Origin: Spirochaetota bacterium
Lineage (GTDB): Bacteria > Spirochaetota > UBA12135 > COTS27
Direction of reading: 5' to 3'
Length of the DNA stretch: 6,994 nucleotides
Assembly (NCBI GenBank): GCA_030621685.1
Contig: JAUXHF010000099.1
Location: forward strand, 1 to 6,994
This document shows positions 1 through 6,238 of the stretch, piece after piece (position 1 is the first letter of the stretch; each line of letters begins with the position of its first letter). The notes beneath the pieces are model-generated. The model was not told the DNA's origin, ran no database searches, and saw nothing but the letters and a program-made list of their open reading frames with translations. The translations under genes and the position numbers were made by a program.

Positions 1-878
1 TTCATGAACATGCGCTCGGCATGGCAACAAAGCCTGCTGTATTCATCGTTTAAAGCCAAGACCAGCAAGTGGCGTATATCTTTAAGCCTAGCCGCTTCAT
101 TTTTATTTTTAGCAGAAGAATCTTGGCTCTGGCTTATTGGATGAAGCAAGCCCACTATAGCCAAAGCTCCTTGCCCGGGGGCAGGAAGCAGCACATCTAA
201 GGCTATTCTCTTAGCCAGAAGGCTGCGTTCTTCAAAGTTACACTGCAATCGCTGCAGGCCAGATTCGGCCAGCACCAAGGCATCCACCTCTTTATTTTGA
301 AGTTTCTTCAGCCTCGTTTCTATATTCCCCCGCAGCTCTCTGGCTTGCAAGCTAGGGTATTTTTTTTTCAGAAATACGCTACGCCGTAAACTAGAACTGC
401 CCAGCACAACAGGCTTGCCCCTTGCCAAAAGATCTTCTAATGTATACGGTTTGCAGGTAAGCAGAAGGTCATGATAACTCTCTCGCTTGGTAACGGCTAG
501 CAGCTTAAGTCCTTTGGGTAACTCAGCAGGTAAATCTTTAAGGCTATGCACGGCAAAATCAGCCCTGCCCGCCAGCAAGGCTTCATCTACTTCTTTGGTG
601 AAAAAACCAACCGTTCCCGAGTCTGCCAGTTGCTGAAAACTTTGCTTGACATGAATATCAGCTGTTGTTTTCACACAAAGGTGGCTTGTTTCTATTCCAG
701 CACGAAATCGTTTAGCTAGGCGCTCTGCTCTATTTTTAGAAGCATCTTGAGCCGCAGCAGCTTGCCCGCTAGCAACAAAGCCTTTTAGCCTAGCTAGAAC
801 ATTTTCTGTTTGCACTCTAGCTAGTTTTGAAGCTCGGCTTACCACCTTGATAGTCTCTTTTCCAGTCTCTTTTCCCAT
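1..878 (-). CDS. hemC: Hydroxymethylbilane synthase (porphobilinogen deaminase), 3' end cut by window edge
   Basis: Cytoplasmic enzyme that joins four porphobilinogen molecules into hydroxymethylbilane in tetrapyrrole synthesis. Translating from the ATG at 878 gives 292 residues open to the window edge. Family motifs appear in order: SRASKLA (14-20, the SPLA region), KTTAD (70-74), FFTKEVDEALLAG (92-104), VHSLKDLP (110-117, with catalytic Asp115), GSSSLRR (160-166), ELRGNIETRL (181-190) and LPAPGQGAL (231-239). The fragment ends in CHAERMFM, just before the region that holds the dipyrromethane-cofactor cysteine, so that residue lies outside the window. Odd points: about 18-20 extra residues between helix 1 and KTTAD, rich in Ala, Lys and Arg; Lys replacing the usual Pro in SPLA; and IVGLLHP where the family usually has IECR, followed by a polar insert. 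The first residues are a duplicated GKET. No Shine-Dalgarno is seen before the ATG; a GTG at codon 12 is a weaker alternative start because it would remove part of the first beta strand. It lies 229 bp downstream of hemA. Confidence 0.95.
   Translation of the reverse strand, partial: MGKETGKETIKVVSRASKLARVQTENVLARLKGFVASGQAAAAQDASKNRAERLAKRFRAGIETSHLCVKTTADIHVKQSFQQLADSGTVGFFTKEVDEALLAGRADFAVHSLKDLPAELPKGLKLLAVTKRESYHDLLLTCKPYTLEDLLARGKPVVLGSSSLRRSVFLKKKYPSLQARELRGNIETRLKKLQNKEVDALVLAESGLQRLQCNFEERSLLAKRIALDVLLPAPGQGALAIVGLLHPISQSQDSSAKNKNEAARLKDIRHLLVLALNDEYSRLCCHAERMFM
852..875 (-). repeat. Perfect 12-bp tandem duplication at the start of hemC
   Basis: The unit agtctcttttcc (plus strand) occurs twice without a mismatch at 852-863 and 864-875. 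On the coding strand it makes residues 2-9 of HemC a doubled GKET. The 12-bp unit keeps the frame, and the repeat sits before the conserved fold, so copy-number change should be tolerated. This reading assumes the ATG at 878 is the start. Confidence 0.9.
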
Positions 879-977
879 GTTTTTTTTTAATGATGGCCTC
901 TTCTCATAACAAAATAAGAACAAAAATGTTTTATTGCCCAGCCATGCATATCCTATATAGAGCCTTCTCTAACTTCT

Positions 978-1063
978 CTACGCTTTTTCTTTAAAGCTAC
1001 GCTTTTTCTTTAAAGCTACGCTTTTTCTTTAAAGCTACGCTTTTTCTTTAAAGCTACGCTTTT
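978..1063. repeat. 19-bp tandem array, 4.5 copies, between hemA and hemC
   Basis: The unit ctacgctttttctttaaag repeats perfectly at 978-996, 997-1015, 1016-1034 and 1035-1053, with a 10-bp partial copy at 1054-1063. Each unit contains the palindrome ctttaaag. Each junction reads aaagc-tac-gcttt, a 5-bp stem with a 3-nt loop, so the transcript between hemA and hemC could carry a row of small hairpins. There is no following U tract, so it is not a standard intrinsic terminator. The rest of the 229-bp gap is AT-rich, with an imperfect inverted repeat near 909-937 and nothing else recognisable. Confidence 0.95.
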
Positions 1064-1107
1064 AATTATCACTTAGTTATTATTTCATCTGCTTAGCATA
1101 TTATCTT

Positions 1108-2400
1108 TTAAAGGTTTTTAGGTTTTTTCCTATTTTTTTTAGCAGCGTCCGATACGTTTTCTTTTAAATGACCTAGTTTTTTAGCAAGCAGTTTTTTAAG
1201 AAAGCTATCCATAACATCTTCCATTGAATGTTGTTTCTCTTTACTTAGGAAGCGCAAACGTTGTTCCATCGCTTCAACATGGCCAGAGTTTGCCTTATTC
1301 ATGTATCCCAGCAAGGCTTTTTTTTTGGCATCTAGCAGATCTCCTTTCATGGAAGAAAGAAGCCGAAAAAAACTTTGCTTACGTTCCCATAACTGATATT
1401 CTTCTTCTACATCGCTCACAATGCACATGGCTTTGTCTCGTTCGCTATAGCGTTTTTGTTTCGTGCGCCGAATGACATTCGAAAGATCATCGATGCTATA
1501 AAGAATCACGCCATCTAGCTTCCCGATGGAAGATGCTATACTGCGCGGCAGAGCCAGGTCGATAAGCAGCAAAGAGCGCGTTTTTCCGCCACGGCTTGCA
1601 TGGAAATCTGCATATTCTAAAACCGATTTTTCCGCTTCAATCGCCGATATCAGCACATCGGCAGAGCTGGCAAACACAGCTCTAGATTCAAAGTTTTCCA
1701 CTCGCAGTGAAAACGCATCCCCGAATTTTTGCCGAAGTCGCTGGGCATTCGCCTTGCTTCTATTTATTAAAACAATATCGGCCTTTTCAAAAGAGCTTAA
1801 ACTACGCAGAATTTCGCTAGCAATTTCGCCAGCCCCAAGCACGACAATGTTTAATGCATCTTGTTTTTCATAGAGTTCCTTAATAAGATCGATACTCACC
1901 GAACCAAGCGAAGAGCCACCTTCATTTATCTTTGTTTCGCTGCGAATACGTTTTCCGCATGTTAAGGCCAGCTCAAAAATACGACTAAGCTCGCTGCCCG
2001 TACTCTTCATCGCTAGCGCTTCTTGATAGGCACGTTTTAACTGTCCTAGAATTTGGTTTTCACCAAGCACCATGCTAAGCAGGCCACCGGCCACTTTCAA
2101 TACATGCAAAATAGCCGCGCTGCCATGCAGGGAAAAAAGATAGGGCTTAAAAACATCCTCGCTTAGGCCATGAAACTGCTCCAGAAAGTGAATGCTTTTC
2201 TTAATTAGATCTTTGCTTTTCTCCCCTTCTCTGCCGTAGCTGTAAAGTTCTACTCGGTTACAGGTAGACAGAATAAGCCCTTGTTCAAAATATTCTTTTA
2301 GGAGGCCGTAAGCCTTTTTCTTTTGTTCTTCACGAAAATACACACGCTCTCGTAAAGAGATAGGCGCTGTTTTGAAATTAAGTCCTGTTACGCTAAACAT
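1108..2400 (-). CDS. hemA: Glutamyl-tRNA reductase
   Basis: Reduces the glutamyl group of Glu-tRNA(Glu) with NADPH to glutamate-1-semialdehyde, the first committed step of the C5 route to tetrapyrroles. At 430 residues it is a normal full-length member. The N-terminal catalytic domain opens with VTGLNFKTAP (4-13; the family usually has His where this has Phe). It carries the nucleophilic cysteine in LSTCNR (Cys47), the conserved His99 and SMVLGENQILGQ (109-120). GKRIRSETKI (149-158) follows. The NADPH-binding Rossmann domain shows VVLGAGEIA (186-194), NRSKANA (213-219) and LLLIDLALPR (277-286), then GVILYSIDDL (297-306). The remaining part, to about 410, fits the helical dimerisation domain, with a Lys-rich tail. 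The ATG at 2400 matches the usual family start. No Shine-Dalgarno lies within 15 nt; the nearest purine-rich stretch (GAGCGG) is over 20 nt upstream. It lies between the HemX-like gene and hemC. Confidence 0.97.
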   Translation of the reverse strand: MFSVTGLNFKTAPISLRERVYFREEQKKKAYGLLKEYFEQGLILSTCNRVELYSYGREGEKSKDLIKKSIHFLEQFHGLSEDVFKPYLFSLHGSAAILHVLKVAGGLLSMVLGENQILGQLKRAYQEALAMKSTGSELSRIFELALTCGKRIRSETKINEGGSSLGSVSIDLIKELYEKQDALNIVVLGAGEIASEILRSLSSFEKADIVLINRSKANAQRLRQKFGDAFSLRVENFESRAVFASSADVLISAIEAEKSVLEYADFHASRGGKTRSLLLIDLALPRSIASSIGKLDGVILYSIDDLSNVIRRTKQKRYSERDKAMCIVSDVEEEYQLWERKQSFFRLLSSMKGDLLDAKKKALLGYMNKANSGHVEAMEQRLRFLSKEKQHSMEDVMDSFLKKLLAKKLGHLKENVSDAAKKNRKKPKNL

Positions 2401-2466
2401 GTTGAATATTTTAGTAATACCGCTCTTTATTTAATAGTAAGTATTGAGTTTTTTAGCTCTTTCCCC

Positions 2467-2519
2467 ATAGCCTTAAATTCATATTTATCTTCATAGCTTA
2501 AATAGCTTAAATTAAGCTA
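2467..2519. repeat. Direct repeats and 17-bp palindrome upstream of hemA
   Basis: The 9-bp unit atagcttaa is tandem at 2493-2501 and 2502-2510, with a variant (atagccttaaatt) at 2467-2479. The second copy merges into a perfect inverted repeat, tagcttaa-a-ttaagcta, at 2503-2519. The single central base makes a poor RNA hairpin, so a protein-binding site or a plain repeat by-product is more likely than a terminator. It lies about 100-120 bp upstream of the hemA start, in the 148-bp gap after the HemX-like gene. No convincing sigma70 promoter could be picked out in this gap. Confidence 0.8.
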
Positions 2520-2548
2520 AGCAAAATTCGTAGTTCTTTTAGAAATTT

Positions 2549-3400
2549 TTATATCAGCAAATTCCAGAAAACAAAAATAAGCCCCGCTGCTATATACAAA
2601 AAAGCTTTTTCTAAAGGAATACGGCGTAGCAAGCAAAGCAACAAGACTCCCGTTAATCCCAGCCAACCCACTAGCGATGGCAGCAATGTTCTATCACTAG
2701 CTAAAGATGGTGGGAGCAAGCCCTCTGGAATGAAATAAAAGTTAGCTAAAAAAATAAACATAAAAAGACCAGAGCCCATGGTCAAGAAAAAAATGAGATT
2801 TAGCCGAAGCATGCCTAAATTCGGCAAGCGGCTAGCAAGAAAAACACTTTTCTTTTTTCGCAGTTCGCTGAAAACTTGCGAGTACACAAACGCCGTTAAA
2901 AAACCATAGAGCCAGTTGCAAGAGGCCAGCAATATCAGGAGTTCGCCGCTATGTTCTCCTAAGCCAGAGAATTTCAAGCTTAACTCTGCAGGCTGAGAAA
3001 AAGCGAATTTGTTAGCAAATTTATCAAAGAAAATAATGCCAAGAATGCCCAGAAAAGCTACCGGCGGGGCTATCAAGAAGCCCAGCGAACGCTGCTTGAA
3101 ACGCTCTAAGATAAATATAACCTGACACTCAACGCTTAATAAAAACGCTAAGAGAATGAATATCGGCAATCCTGCGTAGGGTGCCTCGCTATAATTCCTG
3201 CTATAATTCCCGCTATAATCACCAACATATATACTCAATACCGACAAGAACAAGCAGCCCAGCGAAAGAAGCCGAAGCAGACTGCAAGTGCGAAGCAAAA
3301 TCTTGGTGGCATAAACAAAACAAAGAAATTCAGCTACCCCCCAAGCAAAAAGCGTAGCAATAAAAAGCGGTTTCAAGCTAAGCAGAAGATTCCAAGTCAT
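2549..3400 (-). CDS. HemX/CcsA-like multi-spanning membrane protein
   Basis: A 283-residue hydrophobic protein with about eight membrane segments, at roughly 11-31, 41-58, 77-97, 106-125, 151-172, 200-224, 239-258 and 263-282. The layout, the basic loop after segment 5 (RKKK at 181-184) and RLPNLGMLRLNLIFF (191-205) before segment 6 resemble the HemX branch of the cytochrome c assembly family. Its length is close to Bacillus HemX (276 residues). HemX proteins are encoded beside hemA and, in Bacillus, influence HemA levels; the position directly upstream of hemA supports the same role. It lacks the tryptophan-rich WWD haem-handling motif, and His150 is the only histidine, so a CcsA-type haem lyase role is unlikely. 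A 12-bp in-frame repeat forms the loop at 61-72. The ATG at 3400 starts just before the first segment; no Shine-Dalgarno is evident. The family call rests on topology, weak motifs and context. Confidence 0.7.
   Translation of the reverse strand: MTWNLLLSLKPLFIATLFAWGVAEFLCFVYATKILLRTCSLLRLLSLGCLFLSVLSIYVGDYSGNYSRNYSEAPYAGLPIFILLAFLLSVECQVIFILERFKQRSLGFLIAPPVAFLGILGIIFFDKFANKFAFSQPAELSLKFSGLGEHSGELLILLASCNWLYGFLTAFVYSQVFSELRKKKSVFLASRLPNLGMLRLNLIFFLTMGSGLFMFIFLANFYFIPEGLLPPSLASDRTLLPSLVGWLGLTGVLLLCLLRRIPLEKAFLYIAAGLIFVFWNLLI
3188..3223 (-). repeat. 12-bp in-frame tandem repeat in the HemX-like gene
   Basis: Three copies of gctataattcc[t/c] lie at 3188-3199, 3200-3211 and 3212-3223, the last diverging at its end. 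They encode the Asn/Asp-Tyr-Ser repeat (DYSGNYSRNYSE) at residues 61-72, in the loop between membrane segments 2 and 3. A 12-bp unit adds four residues at a time, so copy number can vary without a frameshift. Confidence 0.9.
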
Positions 3401-3436
3401 GTGATGTGGCTCATATCCATAGAAGTTTGCAGAAAA

Positions 3437-3472
3437 TACCTAGTATAATACCTAGTATAATACCTAGTATAT
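3437..3472. repeat. 12-bp tandem repeat with -10-like boxes, upstream of the HemX-like gene
   Basis: Copies of tacctagtataa lie at 3437-3448 and 3449-3460, with a third, differing at its last base, at 3461-3472. On the minus strand each copy contributes a TATACT hexamer, and the plus strand shows TATAAT across the junctions (for example 3444-3449). It lies 37-72 nt before the HemX-like start, a reasonable place for a promoter. No good -35 element is visible: TTAGGC 18 nt before the first TATACT is the best candidate, and it is weak. The remainder of this 146-bp gap holds a short inverted repeat (CGTAA...TTACG, 3485-3502) without a T tract. Confidence 0.85.
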
Positions 3473-3509
3473 GAATCTGCTCACCGTAAGCCTAAGTTTA
3501 CGTATGTGC

Positions 3510-3555
3510 TTCATACAAGGGTTTATAAGAATTCATATATGGGGGTTTATAAGAA
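3510..3555. repeat. Imperfect 22/24-bp tandem duplication across the polymerase homologue's stop codon
   Basis: The segments 3510-3531 and 3532-3555 are adjacent copies. Both begin ttcata and end gggtttataagaa, and they differ only in the middle. The upper copy includes the last two codons and the stop of the polymerase II homologue. The lower copy, 24 bp downstream and in the same frame, repeats Phe-Leu-stop, giving a second stop that ends the same way. Confidence 0.85.
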
Positions 3556-6063
3556 GGAGAGCTGCGTATCTTCCACGCTAGCGCTTTGCCTGCTCTCTGT
3601 TTCAAAGGGCGTAGCCGAAAATAATTTTTCTGCTGCCGGCAAAAATTCTTTTTTCCAATATTTTGCATAATCAAGTTCAAGGTTTAAAGCCTTAGCCGGC
3701 CGGCCTCCGCTGGTGCTTAACACGTAATAAAGAGACATGCCAAATACATTTTGTTTTTCGTTTTCTTTCATCTCATCTTTTATTTCTAAGGCCGCTTGCA
3801 TGTAAGGGGCCAGTGCTTTGCTGTGACCTGCACCTGTACCTGCTACATCAAGCAACTCACGGATCATAGATCTTTTCAATCGTTTTCTATACACCAGTTC
3901 TTTGTCGAAATGCCCAGCAAGAAGTTTTTTCTTAAAGTCAGCGATGGCCGGCGCAACCCTCCCATGCTCTAAGGCATGTTTCACCAAGCTTCTCTCAAAA
4001 AACACGAGGGCCTTTAGCTTGTCTTTTGTATGGCGAATGTGTTCTTTATATTCGCCCTTGTGGCTTAAGCCATAGTAGCTTAGCGGTGTTTTGCGCAGGA
4101 AAAAATTTGGCTGAGCCGGAAAAAATATTTTCTGAAAACTCCCCACTATCTCTACCCGCTTCAGCAAGGAGGCCATGTTTGCTCCAGCGATATCCCTGCG
4201 TGCCTGGGTAAGCATCAAAACAAGTTTTTCTTCAAAAACTTGTTTTTCCATTTCATTTTTTTGGATAACAAACATGCTTTCATGGCTATAAAAAACGGCT
4301 TCTGCCATAGTCTTATCTAGGCTGGCTGCAAGTCGTTTCATGATATGCAAGCTATTCTCACGCAGGGCTTTGTATAAACCCGGAAGGGCAAAACGGCTAG
4401 ATGGCAAGGCTAGGGCCTTAAGTATAGTCTCCATAGAGGTTTCAGCTAATTTATAAGCTAGCCTTAACGAGCTAAGCTCAACTGAATTTTCCGAAAGATT
4501 TTCGCTACTGGCTGCCTCGATTTTTTTCTGTATTTCGGCCCGCTGTATCAAACGTTCTTTTAGCAGAGCAGGCAAAAAATGTTTTTTTCTATGAAAGGTA
4601 TACCCACAAGGCGTTCCGCTAGACAGGTTGCTTTCATAAACAGCGCTTACCATAGCATAAGGATCAATGGTGTTGAGTATCAAAGACAAAATATCGCTAT
4701 CGCTGAAATGAAGAACATAGGCCTTGCTGAAAAGGCCTCCTGCTTCGTTTTTTCCCGGAAGGCTAGAGCGCCGAACAAAAGATTTTCCCGCCGGGCGCGG
4801 AGCACACAGACCACGGCTATGCAAAAGCGGTATAAGCAGAAAATCGAGTACATCTGCCGGATGGCGAAGCCGCTCTAGCGGTAGCCCAAGCGCTAAAGAA
4901 CCCAGCACACTGAAACGCAGCCCTTCTACCGCTTCAAAAATTCTGTACACCAGCTGTGAGTCTTTTAAATTATATTTAGCTAAGGCTGGCTTATCTTCTT
5001 CAAAAAGTCTTTCAATTTCCTTAACTTTCTGGATGCCGCTAAGCGAGATTTCTTTGCGCTCACCAAGAATGCTATGTGCTGCCGTATCCAGCTTATAGTT
5101 TTCTAAGGGTGGGTAGAGTTCTCGTGTTATGTCCATGCCCTCTAATATCGCTCTTCCGGGAATTTTAATAACACGCTCTCTACCAGATTTCGGGATAAAA
5201 CTAATTACCGACTCATCACCAATGCCAAGAGTAAAGGGCAGGTCAAGCTCCTCATATTTCCGCAGCAAGAAAGTGAAATCAAAACCAACAACGTTCCAGC
5301 CAATAAATATTTGGGGATTAACAACCTGTACTTCTTTGCTAAACGCTTCTAATAAAGCAGACTCCGAAGAAAAAAACTCAATGCTCGCCTGCTCCGCAAA
5401 ACCGCTTTCAAAAAACTCCTCGCCCTTAGCTGTTTTAGCCTCATCCAACATAAGCACTTTGGCGTAACTTGAAGGCGCTGCTGTTTCTTGCTTGTTATCT
5501 TTGGCATACAGGGCTATGGAATATAATTTGTTCTCGGCCGTGCCGGTTTCAATATCTATTGAAAGCATGCGGAGCTTGGGCATAAATTTAGCTTTTTTGA
5601 ATTCCGGATCGCTGAAAACAACAAGCGTCTCCGTGCTGCTAAGCGGCTGGCTAATAAATTCAACACAAAGTTTTAAGTGGTTTCTTAGCAAGAGATGCCA
5701 TACCGCTCCCAAATCAGCCTCAAGAATAAGCTCTTGATTCTCTCGCTCATATTCTTTTATGGCCAGCTGCGAGCGGAAAAAACATGCCCGCCGCTCATGC
5801 TGTTCCCAATCAAAGAACGGACGCGCTATTGTTTTGTAAAGAAGTTCAAAGTTATTTTCGGCATGCTCGCTCGTCTTCGCCTCCATAGCCTCCATAGCTT
5901 CTTTTCTAAGAAAACCTATAAGCTGAGGCTTCGTTTCTTTCCAGATGAAAGCACGCCCGTCTTCTAAAATTCCATATAGCCTTGTCTCATCAAAAGGATA
6001 GCCGGCTTCTAAGCCTGCTTTGTTTCCAAGATACGTATCAGCGTTTATAATATAACCCTTCAT
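3547..6063 (-). CDS. DNA polymerase II (family B) homologue with intact exonuclease and inactivated polymerase motifs
   Basis: An 838-residue protein that aligns along its length with bacterial DNA polymerase II (E. coli 783). Exonuclease motifs are intact: LSIDIETG (167-174; Asp170, Glu172), GWNVVGFD (255-262; Asn257, Asp262) and YNLKD (364-368; Asp368). The polymerase motifs are not. Motif A, normally VLDYKSLYPS, is VLHFSDSDIL (450-459), with His452 for the metal-binding Asp. Motif B, normally KxxxNSxYG, is KLAETSMET (538-546). Motif C, normally YGDTDS, is YSHES (592-596). The thumb block LVYRKRLKR (723-731) and a C-terminal QLSFL, matching the QLGLF clamp motif of E. coli Pol II, remain. 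Inference: a 3'-5' exonuclease, perhaps clamp-bound, on a non-polymerising scaffold. The ORF is unbroken, arguing against recent decay. The start MKGYII is plausible, though no strong Shine-Dalgarno precedes it. No LexA box was seen upstream. Confidence 0.9.
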   Translation of the reverse strand: MKGYIINADTYLGNKAGLEAGYPFDETRLYGILEDGRAFIWKETKPQLIGFLRKEAMEAMEAKTSEHAENNFELLYKTIARPFFDWEQHERRACFFRSQLAIKEYERENQELILEADLGAVWHLLLRNHLKLCVEFISQPLSSTETLVVFSDPEFKKAKFMPKLRMLSIDIETGTAENKLYSIALYAKDNKQETAAPSSYAKVLMLDEAKTAKGEEFFESGFAEQASIEFFSSESALLEAFSKEVQVVNPQIFIGWNVVGFDFTFLLRKYEELDLPFTLGIGDESVISFIPKSGRERVIKIPGRAILEGMDITRELYPPLENYKLDTAAHSILGERKEISLSGIQKVKEIERLFEEDKPALAKYNLKDSQLVYRIFEAVEGLRFSVLGSLALGLPLERLRHPADVLDFLLIPLLHSRGLCAPRPAGKSFVRRSSLPGKNEAGGLFSKAYVLHFSDSDILSLILNTIDPYAMVSAVYESNLSSGTPCGYTFHRKKHFLPALLKERLIQRAEIQKKIEAASSENLSENSVELSSLRLAYKLAETSMETILKALALPSSRFALPGLYKALRENSLHIMKRLAASLDKTMAEAVFYSHESMFVIQKNEMEKQVFEEKLVLMLTQARRDIAGANMASLLKRVEIVGSFQKIFFPAQPNFFLRKTPLSYYGLSHKGEYKEHIRHTKDKLKALVFFERSLVKHALEHGRVAPAIADFKKKLLAGHFDKELVYRKRLKRSMIRELLDVAGTGAGHSKALAPYMQAALEIKDEMKENEKQNVFGMSLYYVLSTSGGRPAKALNLELDYAKYWKKEFLPAAEKLFSATPFETESRQSASVEDTQLSFL
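3826..3843 (-). repeat. 6-bp in-frame triplicate in the thumb region of the polymerase homologue
   Basis: acctgc, acctgt and acctgc lie in a row, encoding Ala-Gly, Thr-Gly, Ala-Gly (residues 741-746: AGTGAG). It sits where E. coli Pol II has the NVPPHV segment after the YRKRLRR block. The hexamer keeps the frame. Confidence 0.75.
5879..5896 (-). repeat. 9-bp in-frame tandem repeat in the N-terminal part of the polymerase homologue
   Basis: gcctccata occurs twice without mismatch (5879-5887, 5888-5896), producing EAMEAMEAK at about residues 55-63. It lies in the N-terminal domain, ahead of the exonuclease motifs. Confidence 0.85.
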
Positions 6064-6083
6064 GTCTTAATTTGCTTTTTCAG

Positions 6084-6129
6084 TATTTTTATCTGGGCTA
6101 CTTTATCTAGGCTATTTTTATCTGGGCTA
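6084..6129. repeat. 14-15-bp imperfect triplicate upstream of the polymerase homologue
   Basis: tatttttatctgggcta is exact at 6084-6100 and 6113-6129, with the divergent copy ctttatctaggcta between them (6101-6114). It ends 20 nt before the start codon at 6063, so it lies in the 5' leader or promoter of the polymerase II homologue. On the minus strand each copy contains GATAAA, which could act as a loose -10 box, but no -35 partner is evident. The rest of the 175-bp gap to leuS is AT-rich without a clear stem-loop plus U tract. Confidence 0.85.
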
Positions 6130-6238
6130 TTTTACTTCTTTAAATAGGCTTATTTGAATATACATCTTACAAAAGAAAAAGCTAGCTGCTACAAAAAGCA
6201 AGAAAATATCAAACAAGAAAGTGTTAAGGTTTTATTTC

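Noticed and set aside
909..937. Hairpin terminator or attenuator before hemC
   Set aside because: The inverted repeat is AT-only and needs bulges to pair, so it is too weak to call.
978..1063. CRISPR array
   Set aside because: The 19-bp units are directly abutting with no spacers between them, so this is a tandem repeat.
1224..1873. Plus-strand ORFs opposite hemA
   Set aside because: Antisense to a complete, motif-bearing hemA, with no family features of their own.
3498..3680. 60-residue minus-strand ORF overlapping the end of the polymerase homologue
   Set aside because: It lies out of frame over the last codons of a well-supported gene, its tail is built from the local duplication (SYKP and PLYE-type repeats), and it has no recognisable family features.
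4579..5098. Overlapping plus-strand ORFs opposite the polymerase homologue
   Set aside because: They are antisense to conserved exonuclease and palm-region codons, rich in Arg and Ser as expected of a shadow frame, and match no known motif.
3547..6063. Polymerase homologue as a pseudogene
   Set aside because: The frame is open for 838 codons, the exonuclease, thumb and tail motifs are conserved, and codon use looks like its neighbours.
6170..6200. Intrinsic terminator after leuS
   Set aside because: The T-rich stretch on the minus strand has only an AGCTAGCT palindrome without a proper loop, and no stable stem could be drawn.
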